Shown here: one piece after another, positions 1 through 12,780 of the stretch
How the letters are laid out: every line of letters starts with the position of its first letter
Position numbering within the stretch: the stretch's first letter is position 1
NCBI GenBank assembly: GCA_025642065.1
Contig: JAODUP010000325.1
Location: 511,142 to 575,141 of the forward strand
Origin: Paralvinella palmiformis
Taxonomy: Eukaryota; Annelida; Polychaeta; Terebellida; Alvinellidae
DNA length: 64,000 nucleotides
Direction of reading: 5' to 3'
Position numbers and translations under genes: made by a program
Notes under the pieces: model-generated
What the model was told of the DNA's origin: nothing
Databases searched by the model: none
What the model saw: the letters and a program-made list of their open reading frames with translations, nothing else

Positions 1-1
1 G

Positions 2-3000
2 GCTCCCTCAGATGATGCATTTACGTTATTTTATGGAAAGTTCCGTACTAACGCTCCTCGCATCAAGTCACTGATGGAACAAGTAGAATGTCGTTTGGAG
101 AAAAGCCCTGAGTAAGGAACACTGTAAACCATTGTTACTGAATTAGAGTATATCTCGCTGAAGTATTACAGAAGATAAAGCCTCTTTTATGTCATAAAAA
201 ACACTTAAGAAATGAGGATTTCAAGGTTTTTTGTCTCCCACGGTTATAATGAATTAAAAGTGCACATCACTGAATTAAAGCTGGATATTGGAGTCTCTCT
301 GGTGACAAAAAAAGAAGCTAGGAATGAACCGTGTCAGAGGTTTTTGTCTCCATGATACTGGACTGTTACTTTGTGGGGTTGATTGAAAAGGATATAATAT
401 TTGTCCCATAGGGTGTAATATTTGTCCCATAGGGTGTAATATTTGTCCCATAGTGCCAACACTAGATGTAACCTCCCTCACCAAAATATGTATGTTGTTT
501 ACCCGTGGATGAGTACTTGGTGCGAGTGAACAATGATATGTAGTGCAGAAATGTATCGCACGATGGTTACGAACTTAGAATGCAAAACTTGTCCAGGAGC
601 AAATTGCTTAAAATGTCTCAACCGAAGCATCATTGTATGCATTCGTGTTAAGTCTCTTTTATTAGCAACTTTGTGTGTTATCAGCACAGAGCTGATAAAG
701 CTAGATTTGCAATAATTTTGGCTGCTTTATCTTTTGTGTATAGCTCATTCTTTTATTGTGTTTTTACTGCAAGAATTTGGCCAGCAGTTGGGCTTAGTTA
801 ATATCTGTCATCTATTTGTTATGATATGGCAGATGTATTTCGTTATTTAGCAAAAATGGATCATTGCGAGCCTGAATGGAGAGACACGAAAGTTGGTTGG
901 GGAGTTTGAAAGATCATGTATCGGGGTTGGTCATGTTATTATAGGGTTCCCACGTGTCCTGGAAAACCTGGAAAATAACAGATTCATTTTCCAGGCCTGG
1001 AAATGTCCTTGAATTTTACAAAGTCAGCAAATGTCCTGGAAAAAATACTGCCTGAGAAATAATCCACCTAGAACAAAAAAGCCCATGAATAAATATTATG
1101 CCTGTAGAATGATATGTTTACATACCGTTTATTTAGTTAATCATAATAATAATAATAATCCCCAATACTTTAAAAGCTTTCAAATGGGACCACTAAAAGT
1201 CTTGATATCCCATGTTCTTAAAATTTTAATAAAAGTTGATGGATTGGACAGCTAGAAGGGGCGAGGCAGAGTCTGTACCCTAAACAAATTTCACACGTAT
1301 CTTGATTTATTATCTTTAAATCTTGTATACTGGTACTTTATCCTGGAAAATGGGAATCTGTCCTGGAAAATGGTAATTTTATTCTGGAAATGTCCTGGAC
1401 AATAATATTTCCTCGGCCATGGGAACTCTGTACTAAAAATCACTGTCTTTTAGCAATTGTCTTTAAAACAGGCAGAGAATGAATGATTATATTTTAAGTT
1501 TGGAAAGATTCATAATAGCTGTTTTGAATCGTTGCTGGTTGATGTGTCAGTCAGTGGTTGAGGGATGTGCATGAAGTTTCACAATCGATCGAAGCACCTT
1601 ATATTACAGGGCTTGCTATTAATGAACTCCTGTACAATCTAATGTACCTAGGAAGTGCATACCATATCTTGTCACCAATCATTTAGGAATGTTATACATC
1701 CTGTCTCACCTCATCTCCCCCTTTTGGCAGTATACATACTCAGGCTTGTCTAACCATACGTTTGTTTAAAAATAAACACATCTTAGAACTGTGAGTGGAC
1801 ATAAGCAGCCTCCTTTAAATATCTATAATTTGTAATTTTATTTCATCATTTGTTATATTACAGATATCAGCAGTTATTGACTGACTGTCATCAGTGTTAT
1901 TTCCAGCAGAGGATGGCTCTACTGAGTCCCAGTGTGTCTGGAGCAGTCATGGATCTTGCCAAGAAACATGTCAGGGATCACTGTGCCTTGGTAAGTGATA
2001 TGTCATGGATTACTTGAATTATTAACATGTTAGTGATTTAGTTTTGCACTCTGGCCATTTATCCCTAACAAGATGATCAGTGCTTAAGCTAAAAAATCTT
2101 TCAATTCAGTCACTCACTCACTCACTCACTCACTTAACTCACATAATCACTTATGGCAAAGGTAACCAGCTAAGTATGTTCAAACCAGAAGGCACTTATT
2201 CTGTTTGAATTGACCCCACCCCCCAGTTTCTGTTGCACATTCTATCACTGAGCCAATGGTAACCATGATCTATTCTCATGTTATAGGTTAGAAGTGGGTG
2301 CGCATTTATGGTTCACGTTTGTGAAGATGAACATCAGCTCTTCTTCAACTTCTTCTCAAAGCCGACTTCTTTATTAGAGTAAGTATCCTCGCCGATCTTG
2401 TCACTGATCTGATCTGATCTGATTTGTTTGTGGCAGTGCACTATTTCTTCCAGCTCTGAGAGCTACGACAGAAATTTGTCATCAAATAAACATGCTCCGG
2501 AAACCAAAGAAATATAATATTGATGTAACAGATTCATATGTCTTTACTTTAATTAACAGTGTTCAGTTTGAAGCAGAATATTATCATTAATGAAATTTTC
2601 TCCTTTTGAAGAACTCTTAGTACATCTTAAACTTTCATTTCTGTGATATGAATGATGATATGTCTGCTTCTCTTAAAAATAATCTACCAGACAAGTCAAT
2701 TTGCTGGACAATATAAGTCTTGTCAGTTGTGTTTTACTTTAATTGTTCCAATTAATTTGGAAGATTATTAGATGGAGACGCTAAGCCGCACACTTGTTTG
2801 CTTGCTGCACATGCATTTGAAGCTGTGTAGTAATTGGCACGTTTTCTACTAAATGCATATCCCGTTCAATGTGAGGCGGATTGTGTGCTAGATTACATGC
2901 TAGGTTTGGCATTCATGAATAAACATAAGATTAAATGTAAGAAATGGATTTACTTTGTTTAATTAAAAAGTGAGTGTCATTAAACAGATGGTGAATTGCC

Positions 3001-3606
3001 AGTCATGTGGCGATTATGGCTTATAATGGGTGCAACAATAAACATTCTGTTGATACGGTGAAGGACATCATGTTATTAATATTGTGTGGTAACGTTAGAT
3101 GTATATTATATATTCCTGATCATACAGCGATATGTTTAAATGTTTATGAGTGTTATCTGATTGCGATATTTCACAGCTCGACGCTTGAAGCTTTGTGTAC
3201 CAGTTTGTACGATGTACTGAGACCACTTATTATACATATCAACCATCTAGAGACATTGGCTGAACTGTGCAGCATCTTAAAGGTCAGTGGTGGGCATGGC
3301 AGAGATCAATTGTCCATATAATTATGGCTGTATTTGTAAGTCTCAAAATGTTAGTATTGTCGGCTCACTTATAGGAAACACTATATTAATAATTATACAA
3401 ACTATAACATCGAGGTGTATGATTGATTTCATTCCAGATTGAGATGTTGGAGGAACATGTACAAAATAATCGCAAGTTCCAGTTTTAATTATTTTTATCA
3501 TTAGGCATTTTTGTAATGTACAATGTTGTTGATGTCTTCTAACAAGAAATATACATTTATAAATTATAGTATTGTGTGTGTTTATGTGTGTGTGTGTGTG
3601 TGTGCA

Positions 3607-3643
<37 letters not shown>

Positions 3644-6474
3644 GTATTTTCTATGCAGCCAGCCAATTGGCAGCATTTGAGACTGTGTGTAGCCAGATGT
3701 TGGAAGACGTACAAGAGAGATTTGTCTACAGGACGTTGATCTATATACGCCAAGAGATACTTAACTATAACCCAGCCCAAGGTGATCTGGCCTATCCTGA
3801 GAAGCTACAGATGATGCAGGTAAACAGAGATTACTGATGGAAACACTAGCTGATGTTGTTGGAGTCATGTGATCTATGTAGTAATAATTAATACCATACT
3901 ATATCACTCATTATAATTGATGTTATCACACTGTTCCTAAGCTACAGAGTAAATCTATTATTACTGACCTCATTCATCCAACAAATGCACTTTCTGATCA
4001 AATATAGTTTGTGAAGGATTTAGCTCCATTGTGTAGTTTGCTGGATAAAAGAGTCATTTATAATGGAGCTAAATCCATGACAGACATTGTCAAATCAATT
4101 ACTTCATGATTTGTGTACATACAAACAAATTCTCTATTTCTTGTCTTTTGGAATTAAAATTTAATACAGAGAAAATTTAAATTTAGTCTTTCTATGTTTT
4201 GCTCACACTACTAATAACCAACCCTTGCAGTCAACATTATTTGTTATGTTAATCAAACCACTATAAGTCTGTATGTTATTTTGTCTGTATTATGTAACGG
4301 GACACAGTGACCATGATGTTAGATGGTATGAGCTTTGAAAAAATTGCGTTAAATAGTTTTTCACAATAACCAAGATATTAAAAATGCCGTTAATAGGATA
4401 ATAGCCTTTGGTAATTTTAATAATGGTCTTAGATGATTTTTCACTGTTATCCATGGTCTTAACCTCAGTACCCTTGTAGTATATTATGATATTCATGTTA
4501 CCGCATATACTTGTGTATAAGTCGATTTCGTATATAAGATGGGGTCAGTATATCAGTCAATATCGCGGGAAGCCGCCTAACTGGAATATAAGACGAGGCA
4601 GAATTTAAAACTTTTAAAAGGTGTTATTTTCAGAGAAATGGCATTTTCTTTTTGACCTGGCATGTTGAAATTATCAATAGTATTGAACTAGTGGTAGAAA
4701 TATGTGTACGTAGAACTGATTTCATATCCAAAGACATCATTGAAGACAGCTAATCAAGCTGAAATTGTTAATTGTACTTGCTACTTCATGTTTTTAAAAC
4801 ATCGAATGAAACAAATTAAAAGACAAAACTGTCACTGATAATTGCTAATTAAATTGAACTGTTTTGTAGGAACATGAGTAGGTCTAATTAAAACATAAAA
4901 CAAATTTTACCCATTAATGCCCACCAGACCTGACAGCTTTTTACTTTAGTTAATATGGTGGTTAATATTGCAGCATGGTAACTTGGGGCTAACCATGCTT
5001 TTAACTACCGTAATAATTTTGATATTTACTTACAATGTTATTGATTAGTGTATGATAATAATTGTTATATTAACAATGGTTATTGGGTAATATTCCATAA
5101 TCACAGTGATATCAAGTAATATGTTATTATATATTTTATGATAATAAAGAAGGTATTAATTGGATGCTATGATGTACCGTAATGACCTTTTGCATTCAAC
5201 TACTAGGGGATGTTGTCTAGTTCAGTATTATTAATGACAGCAATGGTATTAATAAATACATTGCACATGGATAGCCACTCTGATAGATTGGCAAGCCATT
5301 TTGTAGCAATAGTGAATCGTTGCTCAAATTTGTGGAGCAGCAAATGTCATATGATAACGCGTAGAAAACTACTTAGTTGATGCGTATGTAGATTCCAAGG
5401 TATCAGCTGGCTAGTGCTGGATTCCATATTGAAATGGAGATAAGGAGATAGTACTAATGATTTACTAATCAGCTGTATTTGTGGATGTTCTGAATGTGTT
5501 CCCTTTCAAACAAGTCATAATTGGTGCGGTAAAGTTTGGGACTGTTACAGAAAACTTTGGTGTTGATGTACAGAGTTGGTTGAAAGTGGATGACGTTTTA
5601 TCATCATCGTTGTCCTTGTAGTTACTATATATGGTCATTTATAAAAAACAAACTACTATTAGTCAAATCGTGTTTATGGCCACTTCAAAGGGAATTGCCT
5701 CATCAAACTATTTTATTAGTCAATTGGTTGACCATCATTTACCATGAAAAATTCTGCCTTGAAAAAATGCCGATTTGAAGAAAACACTCAGTTGTCTACC
5801 AGATAACAAATATTCAAATGAAGTTCTAACCATATATGTTGCATTTATGTTCGTGGCAATCATCTAATTTCATATGGTACCATTCTCTTTACAAAATATA
5901 ACAGTTCGTTTTGGGGTCATTTTTTGGGACAGTTTAACAAATTGTAGGTCAACTCTTGGCTGTGCAAGGCTTGATATTTGTTTTTGGCTCCCTAATGTTT
6001 ATCTGACCAAATACATGGTCATGTGATGTAGGATTTTCCTACGCAGCAACCAGTCATAAAATGAACTCGTAATGACTTGTTTACTTTTGCTGTTTTTATA
6101 TGTAAGTTATAACTTGTGATATGATTGTGCTGGTGGTAATGTTCTGTAAAATAGCATATGTTATCATGCAGACAGCCATTGATTGAAATTTATCGCCAAT
6201 GACCATTTTGTTTACCAATAAATTCCATAAAATATTCTTGGATGTAGGTGTTTCGTGCGTATACAATTAATTGCCTGTAATCTAATAGACTGTAGAAATA
6301 GGGCAGTGCTAGAACGCTGCAGAGCAAACCTCCAGGCATGGGTTCAGTTCCTATTCATAGTCGTGTTTGTAGGAAATTTCCCAAGGCAGTCACTACTTGG
6401 TCTTATGTTCCAGGTGTGACCATTATTGAGCTTAAATAAACCACTCACTTATTCACTCAAAATAGACATAGGTC

Positions 6475-6566
<92 letters not shown>

Positions 6567-8717
6567 AAGTTTAGACAAAAGCATAACCAGAAGTAATCAT
6601 GCACAGCAGCAGTTGCTAGGCAGTTTAAAAAAAGTATTTTGTACCTTGTAATAATGGTTAGTGTAACACAGGAATTTTTGTCTTATATTCAGTGTATAAC
6701 AATTACAAATCTGTCCTGTCTTCCAGCAAATAGCAGCTAGTGTTAAAAGAGAGCAGGAGGAGAAACGTGAGATGTCACCTGTGTCTAGTCAGTCTAGCGA
6801 TGGGATCAATATTGATGGTTTGACGAGCATTGAAAATGGTATCAGTGATAAGACGGACGCCAGGATGGATCCTAATGTCACATTTATTAATGTACCATTA
6901 GGTAAGAGTTTGGAGGATGTTATGGTAATGTTTGTCTTATCTTATCATCGAATATGTCTGTGTTATATTATCTCAGACGCCTTCAAAATCAGTGAATTTT
7001 TTAATTAAATTAATTTACAGCACAGAACCAGTGATTTTTCACATTATCACAATCTTCCTAAATAAGGAGACACATGCTTTTTCTTCGAGAATTTGTTTAT
7101 ATGATAGATGTCATGTTTTTTTTACATTTATTAATTAATAAGTTTCCATTGTTATCAGCTATAATGTAAACATGCCAGTGACTGGTAGTACAATTTTCTT
7201 TAAGTTCCTTGAAAACAAATATAAGAATGGAAGTATTTTTGAAACAATATTTTGTTTGGTTTATATTTTTTTTGTTTTTTCTGTTTAAGAATCCACAAAT
7301 ATGCCACTGTCTCCTGCTGACCTCCATGGTATGTGGTATCCCACAGTACGGCGTACATTGGTCTGTCTGTCTAAATTATACAGATGTATTGATGTAAGTA
7401 CTGAGTAGGTTGGTTAATGTGAGTACGACACTTGAGTGGGTTGTACTATATTCTTTCCAGTTAATGTTTAAATGCTGTTCTAAGGATTTAATACCTCAGT
7501 CAGAATTCATCAGTAGATAGGTCATGACTCACCATTAGTCAGGTCATGACTCGCTGTTGGTGAGATCCTGCGCATATTACTGATGTTGTGAGATGAAAGG
7601 AAACAGATTCATATTTAGGATGTGGTGATCTTTCTCTTTCAGAGGAACACCTTTCAAGGTTTATCACAGGAGACACTCTCAATGTGTATACAGTCACTGG
7701 TTAATGCCTCAGAGTCTATTGCTAAAAATAAGGTATTACTGCTTGCTGCTATCTGTTTATTGTCGGTAATATATATATTGCACCGAGTCGATGCTAAATG
7801 TTTGACCTTTATGAGTATCACAGTGATATTTAATTATTCAAAATAGTAATTTATTTGACGGTCCTGTTTCATTTTGTATCTTGTGTACATTTCTCTCTCC
7901 TTGGAATAGTTCATTGTGTGGCTATTATACTGAGTAGGTTTGCTTTAGATGGCTAATCGAGGTATCTCAGACAGAGTCCAACACTTCGCAGAACTCCATC
8001 AGCTGATATTCTGTTGATAACACCAAATGCCTTAAGCAAATCTAACAAATTGTAGAAGTACGCACAAAACCCTACACACCAACACACATAGAAACTCTTC
8101 TAGTTTGCGTTGGGGGAAAGCTATAGTAAAGGTTTTGTATGTAACTTACATATGGGATATTCAGATTCAGTATTTATAGTAAAATGCATTCAGATTGAGA
8201 AGGTCAGAGAGTACTCTAACTAATTTCAGGATATAGAAAAGTTAAAGGATTTAAAAAGAGATGGATCAATTAAGGAATTTGAAAACCTCGTTATTTTGTC
8301 TATTATCAAAATACTAATTGCCACAGTTTGTCATGTTATTGATAACATGACATATTGCATTATATGTGGGGTGCCTCTATGGCCTAATTGGTAGCATGGT
8401 TGGCCACAAATCTATAGCACCTGAGTTCAAATCATGGCTAGTCTACGCGAGAAGGGTGTTTCATCTTTCACTTCGCCTCATTACCTTTGGAGGTCAATCG
8501 GCCCATTTAACATGTTAACAGAATATCATATAACATAACACTATTCAGATATTTACGGTATTCATATGTGGTGTCATACGTGATGTATAATCATGCGTGG
8601 ATCGTTTCTTTTGGACAGTTGTCCCTGAAAAGTTTTTAAAAACCATGAAAATTTGTGGTTTGTTCCCCTTGAGATTGGGAAGGAATATGTTTACAAATAT
8701 ACAATGTGTGTGTGCGT

Positions 8718-8766
<49 letters not shown>

Positions 8767-11700
8767 AGAGAGAGATCTGCTATGTAAGCTGTCCTTTGAC
8801 TAATATCCATCTTTATGGATGTTTGATGTCTTCAGCACAACAGTATAAAACATTTCTTATTTTACAGGGTGCCATGGATGCCCAATTGTTTCTGATCAAA
8901 CATTTACTTATATTGAGAGAGCAGATCGCTCCATTCCAGGTGGAGTTTGCCATCAAGGAGATGACTCTAGATTTCAGCAAGATTAGAGGCAAGTTGCTGA
9001 GATTTGTTGGTAATATGCGTGATCATTTCTTCATGTTATGTAACTGTGCTGACAGGAAGTGAACTTACAGTTGAGATGAATAAACTAACCAGTGTTCAAT
9101 TATAGTTCTGAAGATTGAGGAAAGCGTGATGCATTTTTACTAAACTTGTTATGATATTTATTAGCTGTATGATCACTACAACTGGTCTTGTTTGAACCAG
9201 ATTTCTGTTAATGTGCTTATCTGAAGCTACTTAATGTTTAAATACAATTAATGACACCGAAAGGGAACATTCTGCCGTTGTCTAACCTATATCACAAGCA
9301 GTTTGTGTGGAATAATAGAATTATTCTTACTCTTTTGTGTTTATTTTTTTACTTGTGTTTAATAGCTTCTATACTGGAGCTATCTGTCATTATATTATCG
9401 CTACTGTTAAACAGATATCTACTTCACCATTTTGGCTCAGCTGATGTCATTAATAAAGGGCACTTTTAGTGGACGTACCTGATGTCAGATACCTTGCGAA
9501 TCAAATTACCCTTTTTTAAATGTTTGTACTGATAAGGTGGCTGATCATAGATATAGGTCTTGCTACATAAGTCTAATACATACCATATACACTCGTATAT
9601 AGGCCGCACTCGTGTATGGGACCAATAAATCCACCTAGAGTCGAACCCGTGTGTAAGACCCCGTGTATAAGACGCCCAACATAAAACTGTTCTGGATGGT
9701 TAATAATGGTCTAGATTTAGTTTTGATCACTTAGACCCTCGCTTGTCATAATACGTTTATCCGGGGAATTACCAAACCACTGGAAATTCCGGGGAAGTTT
9801 CAGTTTCTGTGTCAAGTGTTGGCCATTTATTCAACGAAAGCGAAGTTGCGGAATGCAACCAGATTGAAGTATCTCTCATAGTAAATAACTTCTATGATGA
9901 ACTAAAGCCTTTAGTTCACTCAGGTTTGTTTTAAAGATGAGTTTACTATAATTTTATGTTTTTTCGGTTTTAAAGGCATCTTAGATGATAATAGTTAGTT
10001 AGGTGTTATTTCTCATTTTTATTGTCCGTTGTATCAGTCATCTGACGTTCTGTTGTATTTCCTTTAGGTGCAGCTGTTGACTTGTTGAAGGCAAGGACGA
10101 AGTTATTTGCTCTTGAACACCAACAATGCCTTGTTACAGTTTATACTTGAGGTGAATGATTTCTGTGCTGCTTTGGAGGGAGGATGATTAATCTGTGTGT
10201 GTGCATGTGTGTGTGTGTGCGTATGTGCACATGCACTCATACATGCTTGCAGCTGCACGTTTTGGATATAAGCATTTACAATATTTTAGCTCACTCATAT
10301 ATGTGTTAATATTCATCAGGGTACCCCACAAGTGACAGAAACGTTCCTGGATTCTAAGAAAGAAGTGGACAATCAGCTGAAGAGGACATGTGAAGATTTT
10401 ATCCATTATATATCTGACTATTTGGTTGGCCCACTACAGGATTTCCTTAACAAGGTCAGTCATAGTTGTGAGAGGGGCCTTAGAAGGGATATACCTGATT
10501 ATGTCTGTCTTTTGGGCTGTGTGTTAATTCCTTGATTGAAATCTTACGTAATAATTGAATGACACATTCGGTTTTAATTGGCACGTTTTATTTATCAATA
10601 ACAGTAGAAATACTTTAATATGCTGAATAGGAAACACTCTGATACCCTGTCACTGTTATCTATTGATATAAATCCTTAGAGTGACATGTCTCCTTTTCAG
10701 GCCAGCGTCGTTCTTCATATGATGGAAGAGGACAACTCTAATGTCTCTTTACGGAGTCAGCCTTTTGCCACGGCTGAGAAGCTTCACGATGTCATCGCTG
10801 AGACGTACAAGAATCTAAAGAATCGCAAACCTATCGTCCAGAAGAGCATGGCGTTGTATCTATCCAACAAGGACACTGAATACATCTTATTTAAACCAGT
10901 CAAGGTGGGTCATAGGTCATATTATAGATAAATGCCTTAAGATTGTCTGTGTAGAATTATAATGTTATTGTATTACGAACATACAGAGAAACCTTGTTAT
11001 GTTAAATGTGAAGGGATCTGTCAACTCAATCAGTAGTCTGATTTTTCTATTAATTTGGAGGTAAACTTTCTAGTTTGTAATCAAAGAATCTGTTTTCAAT
11101 TAGCAAGCATTTCAAGTTTATGGGAAACAATTGGTATATATAAATAGAATAACACATAAATAGAATAACATTAACGATAAATTGAATAATAATAAATTGA
11201 ATAACAACAAATCGAATAATAATAAATAAGGACTTTATATATCACCTGATATTTTAGACTATTTTAATAAGTTCACTTTATTTAAAGTTTTCCTGGACAG
11301 GACTGTAGACCTTAAAAAGGTTTTTTATACGTGTTTGTATTTTGTTTGATTTTTATTTTCCTAGTCAAATATAATTTCAGTTTTCTTGTAATATATTGGC
11401 TGTTCTTTATCTCATTACTTGCCGTCTTCTACAGTGTAACGTCTTCTCATTGTCTCATTACTTGCCATCTTCTACGGTGTAACGTCTTCTCATTGTCTCA
11501 TTACTTGCCATCTTCTCATGGTGTAACGTCTTCTCATTGTCTCATTACTTGCCATCTTCTACAGTGTAACGTCCAACAAAGTTTCCAACAGTTACACATT
11601 TTGTTATCCGAGCATTATACAGAGGAGGATCAACAGATAATAGCGGCTCCTACACTGGAACAGGTAATATTAACTGGGATTAGTTAACTTGGACATAATA

Positions 11701-12369
11701 GCTCAGCAATAGCGTGCTTAACTACAATGTTGGGGCTTCTTAGTTTTGATCCATCTCCCCTTTGGTGAACTGATATGTACTGATAGGGCTCTAACAAAAA
11801 ACTTCAACTGAAAATAGTTTTTTCTCAAAATCATGTTGTTTTTTTTAAATATGAAATTGGCATAATTTAAAAATGACAAATAAGCTTTTGTTGCGATTCT
11901 GATAAACCTATTTTGATGGACTAATATTGTTACTAATTAAAATTATATATACGATAATAATGCAGAAAGAAATTAATCAATAAAATATTTATGTTTAACG
12001 ATTTATTTTGTGTTTTAATTTTGGATTTAAATGAACCAACTATAGTTTACTGGGAGAGTATTTTAAACATTTAGTGGATGCTAGGTATTTTAGGTTTCAG
12101 ATGGACAGTGATATGGAAGTAGAAATTTCATGAAGACATGATTAAAACATTTCGGTGTTATCCATCGTTAACAAACTTAATGAAATTGATAAAGTTTATG
12201 ATGACAATCCTGATTTCCTGGAAGTATTGTTAGATGATGATAATTATCATTGTTTTAAAATGATCATTTATAGCTCATTGAATTTTTTTTTTTTTTGGTG
12301 TATGATAATAATATGTTTTTTTATCTTCTACAGATTAACCTGTTGTTGGCGAGTTCATCGTGCAAATAG
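2..12369 (+). CDS. COG3: Conserved oligomeric Golgi complex subunit 3 (3' 15 exons)
   Basis: Subunit of the COG tether for retrograde vesicles at the Golgi (Sec34 family). Exons read from splice sites with continuous phase: 2-111, 1864-1990, 2287-2378, 3177-3282, 3438-3475, 3663-3819, 6727-6901, 7290-7393, 7643-7732, 8868-8988, 10068-10151, 10320-10454, 10701-10904, 11565-11663, 12334-12369 (stop TAG). They give about 558 residues; the human protein is about 828, so some 270 N-terminal residues lie left of the window. Recognisable family blocks include [21 protein letters not shown] followed by [75 protein letters not shown] and the terminal [10 protein letters not shown]. Oddities: exon 11 has one extra base, intron 10 begins with GC, and the 38-nt exon 5 uses a weak donor (GTTCC), so its edges are uncertain. 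Identity is very secure; functionality depends on whether the frameshift is real. Confidence 0.94.
391..453. repeat. 20-bp tandem repeat, three copies
   Basis: Three copies of a 20-base unit containing ATATTTGTCCCATAG in the first visible COG3 intron. It encodes nothing recognisable. Confidence 0.8.
943..1430. mobile_element. CCTGGAAA-rich non-autonomous element (hAT-like ends)
   Basis: Starts AGGGTTCCCAC and ends GTGGGAAC-like (CATGGGAACTCTG), with many internal copies of TCCTGGAAA and CCTGGAAAACC. Related copies sit at 19943-20230 and from 30129. It lies in the first visible COG3 intron. The inverted ends and lack of coding capacity suggest a MITE; no clean target duplication is visible here. 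Confidence 0.55.
3572..3640. repeat. Compound (TG)n / (TA)n microsatellite
   Basis: Alternating TG then TA tract ending about 20 bases before the COG3 exon 6 acceptor. Related compound tracts precede exons 7 and 10. Confidence 0.9.
4498..4620. repeat. TATAAGTCG-type interspersed repeat
   Basis: Contains CATATACTTGTGTATAAGTCG followed by TATATAAGATGGGGTCA. A similar block at 9583-9680 carries CACTCGTATATAGGCCG, GTGTAAGACC and GTATAAGACGCC. Two related copies in COG3 introns indicate a dispersed DNA-transposon-type repeat. The class is not established. Confidence 0.45.
6296..6455 (+). mobile_element. tRNA-derived SINE-like repeat, family B
   Basis: Contains GGGCAGTGCTAGAACGCTGC, a degenerate B box (GGGTTCAGTTCC), TCGTGTTTGTAGGAA and a 3' segment ending TAAATAAACCACTCACT. 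Related sequence is at 18780-18990, 28390-28500 and 44970-45090. It lies in a COG3 intron. The tRNA-like head is inferred from the B box. Confidence 0.5.
6477..6566. repeat. Compound (AT)n / (TG)n microsatellite
   Basis: Long AT then GT tract about 160 bases upstream of COG3 exon 7. Confidence 0.9.
8368..8518 (+). mobile_element. tRNA-derived SINE, family A
   Basis: Head GTGCCTCTATGGCCTAATTGG (A-box-like) and GAGTTCAAATCATGG (B-box-like), followed by the family body CTTTCACTTCGCCTCATTACC and TTTGGAGGTCAATCGGCCCA. It is one of about ten copies in the window; the best copy is at 51328-51520. It lies in COG3 intron 9. Confidence 0.75.
8704..8772. repeat. Compound (TG)n / (TA)n / (GA)n microsatellite
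   Basis: TG, TA, TG and GA tracts about 100 bases upstream of COG3 exon 10. Confidence 0.9.
11411..11576 (+). repeat. 43-44 bp tandem repeat carrying the exon 14 splice acceptor
   Basis: Four copies begin CTCATTACTTGCC at 11411, 11454, 11497 and 11541. Each carries a form of CTTCTACAGTGTAACGTC. Only the last copy runs into COG3 exon 14 at 11565. Copy 1 keeps the AG, copy 2 reads ACGG and copy 3 reads CATGG. The array therefore duplicates the 3' splice site plus the first bases of the exon. Confidence 0.85.
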
Positions 12370-12649
12370 GATCTAGGATCTAATCCTCGGAATATACAAA
12401 TTAGGCTACATTTATGTGCAAGTGTCGATCATTTGTTCATCCGTAAACAACAAGCTTCTCGCTAGAAAATTAATTTGTACAGGTGTTTGGTGTCCAGTAT
12501 TTAATGTGATGTTAAAGTATATGGTGATATAAGTAGTTATCAATATTTTGATTGATTCAGTAGCTAAATTGAAAGTTAGGTGTTCAGGTGAATTGGAGTT
12601 TAATATATTGATAATAATAATAATGCTTATTTAATAAAGCACTCTTACT

Positions 12650-12780
12650 AGCAGGAGCCATTCAATGATACCCCAAATAATATGTCTGTAAAATCCCTAT
12701 AATAGGTTTAAATGATAATTATTATTTATCTGTGAAAGCGACCTTGAACAGGTGTTTTTAGAAAGGATTTAAATTCACAA
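12650..12780 (-). mobile_element. CR1/L2-like LINE 3' end fragment
   Basis: The reverse complement closely follows 59345-59470, the 3' end of the LINE at 57206-59512. Shared stretches include ATGATACCCCAAATAAT, TGTCTGTAAAA, AATTATTTATCTGTGAAAGC and GGTGTTTTTAGAA. It is a 5'-truncated copy just downstream of the COG3 stop, possibly within the 3' UTR. Confidence 0.8.

Noticed and set aside
3343..3837. ORFs rich in Tyr/Ile/His/Thr/Val at 3343-3780 (-) and 3523-3837 (+)
   Set aside because: They are mostly translated microsatellite; only the final part of the plus one is real, as COG3 exon 6.
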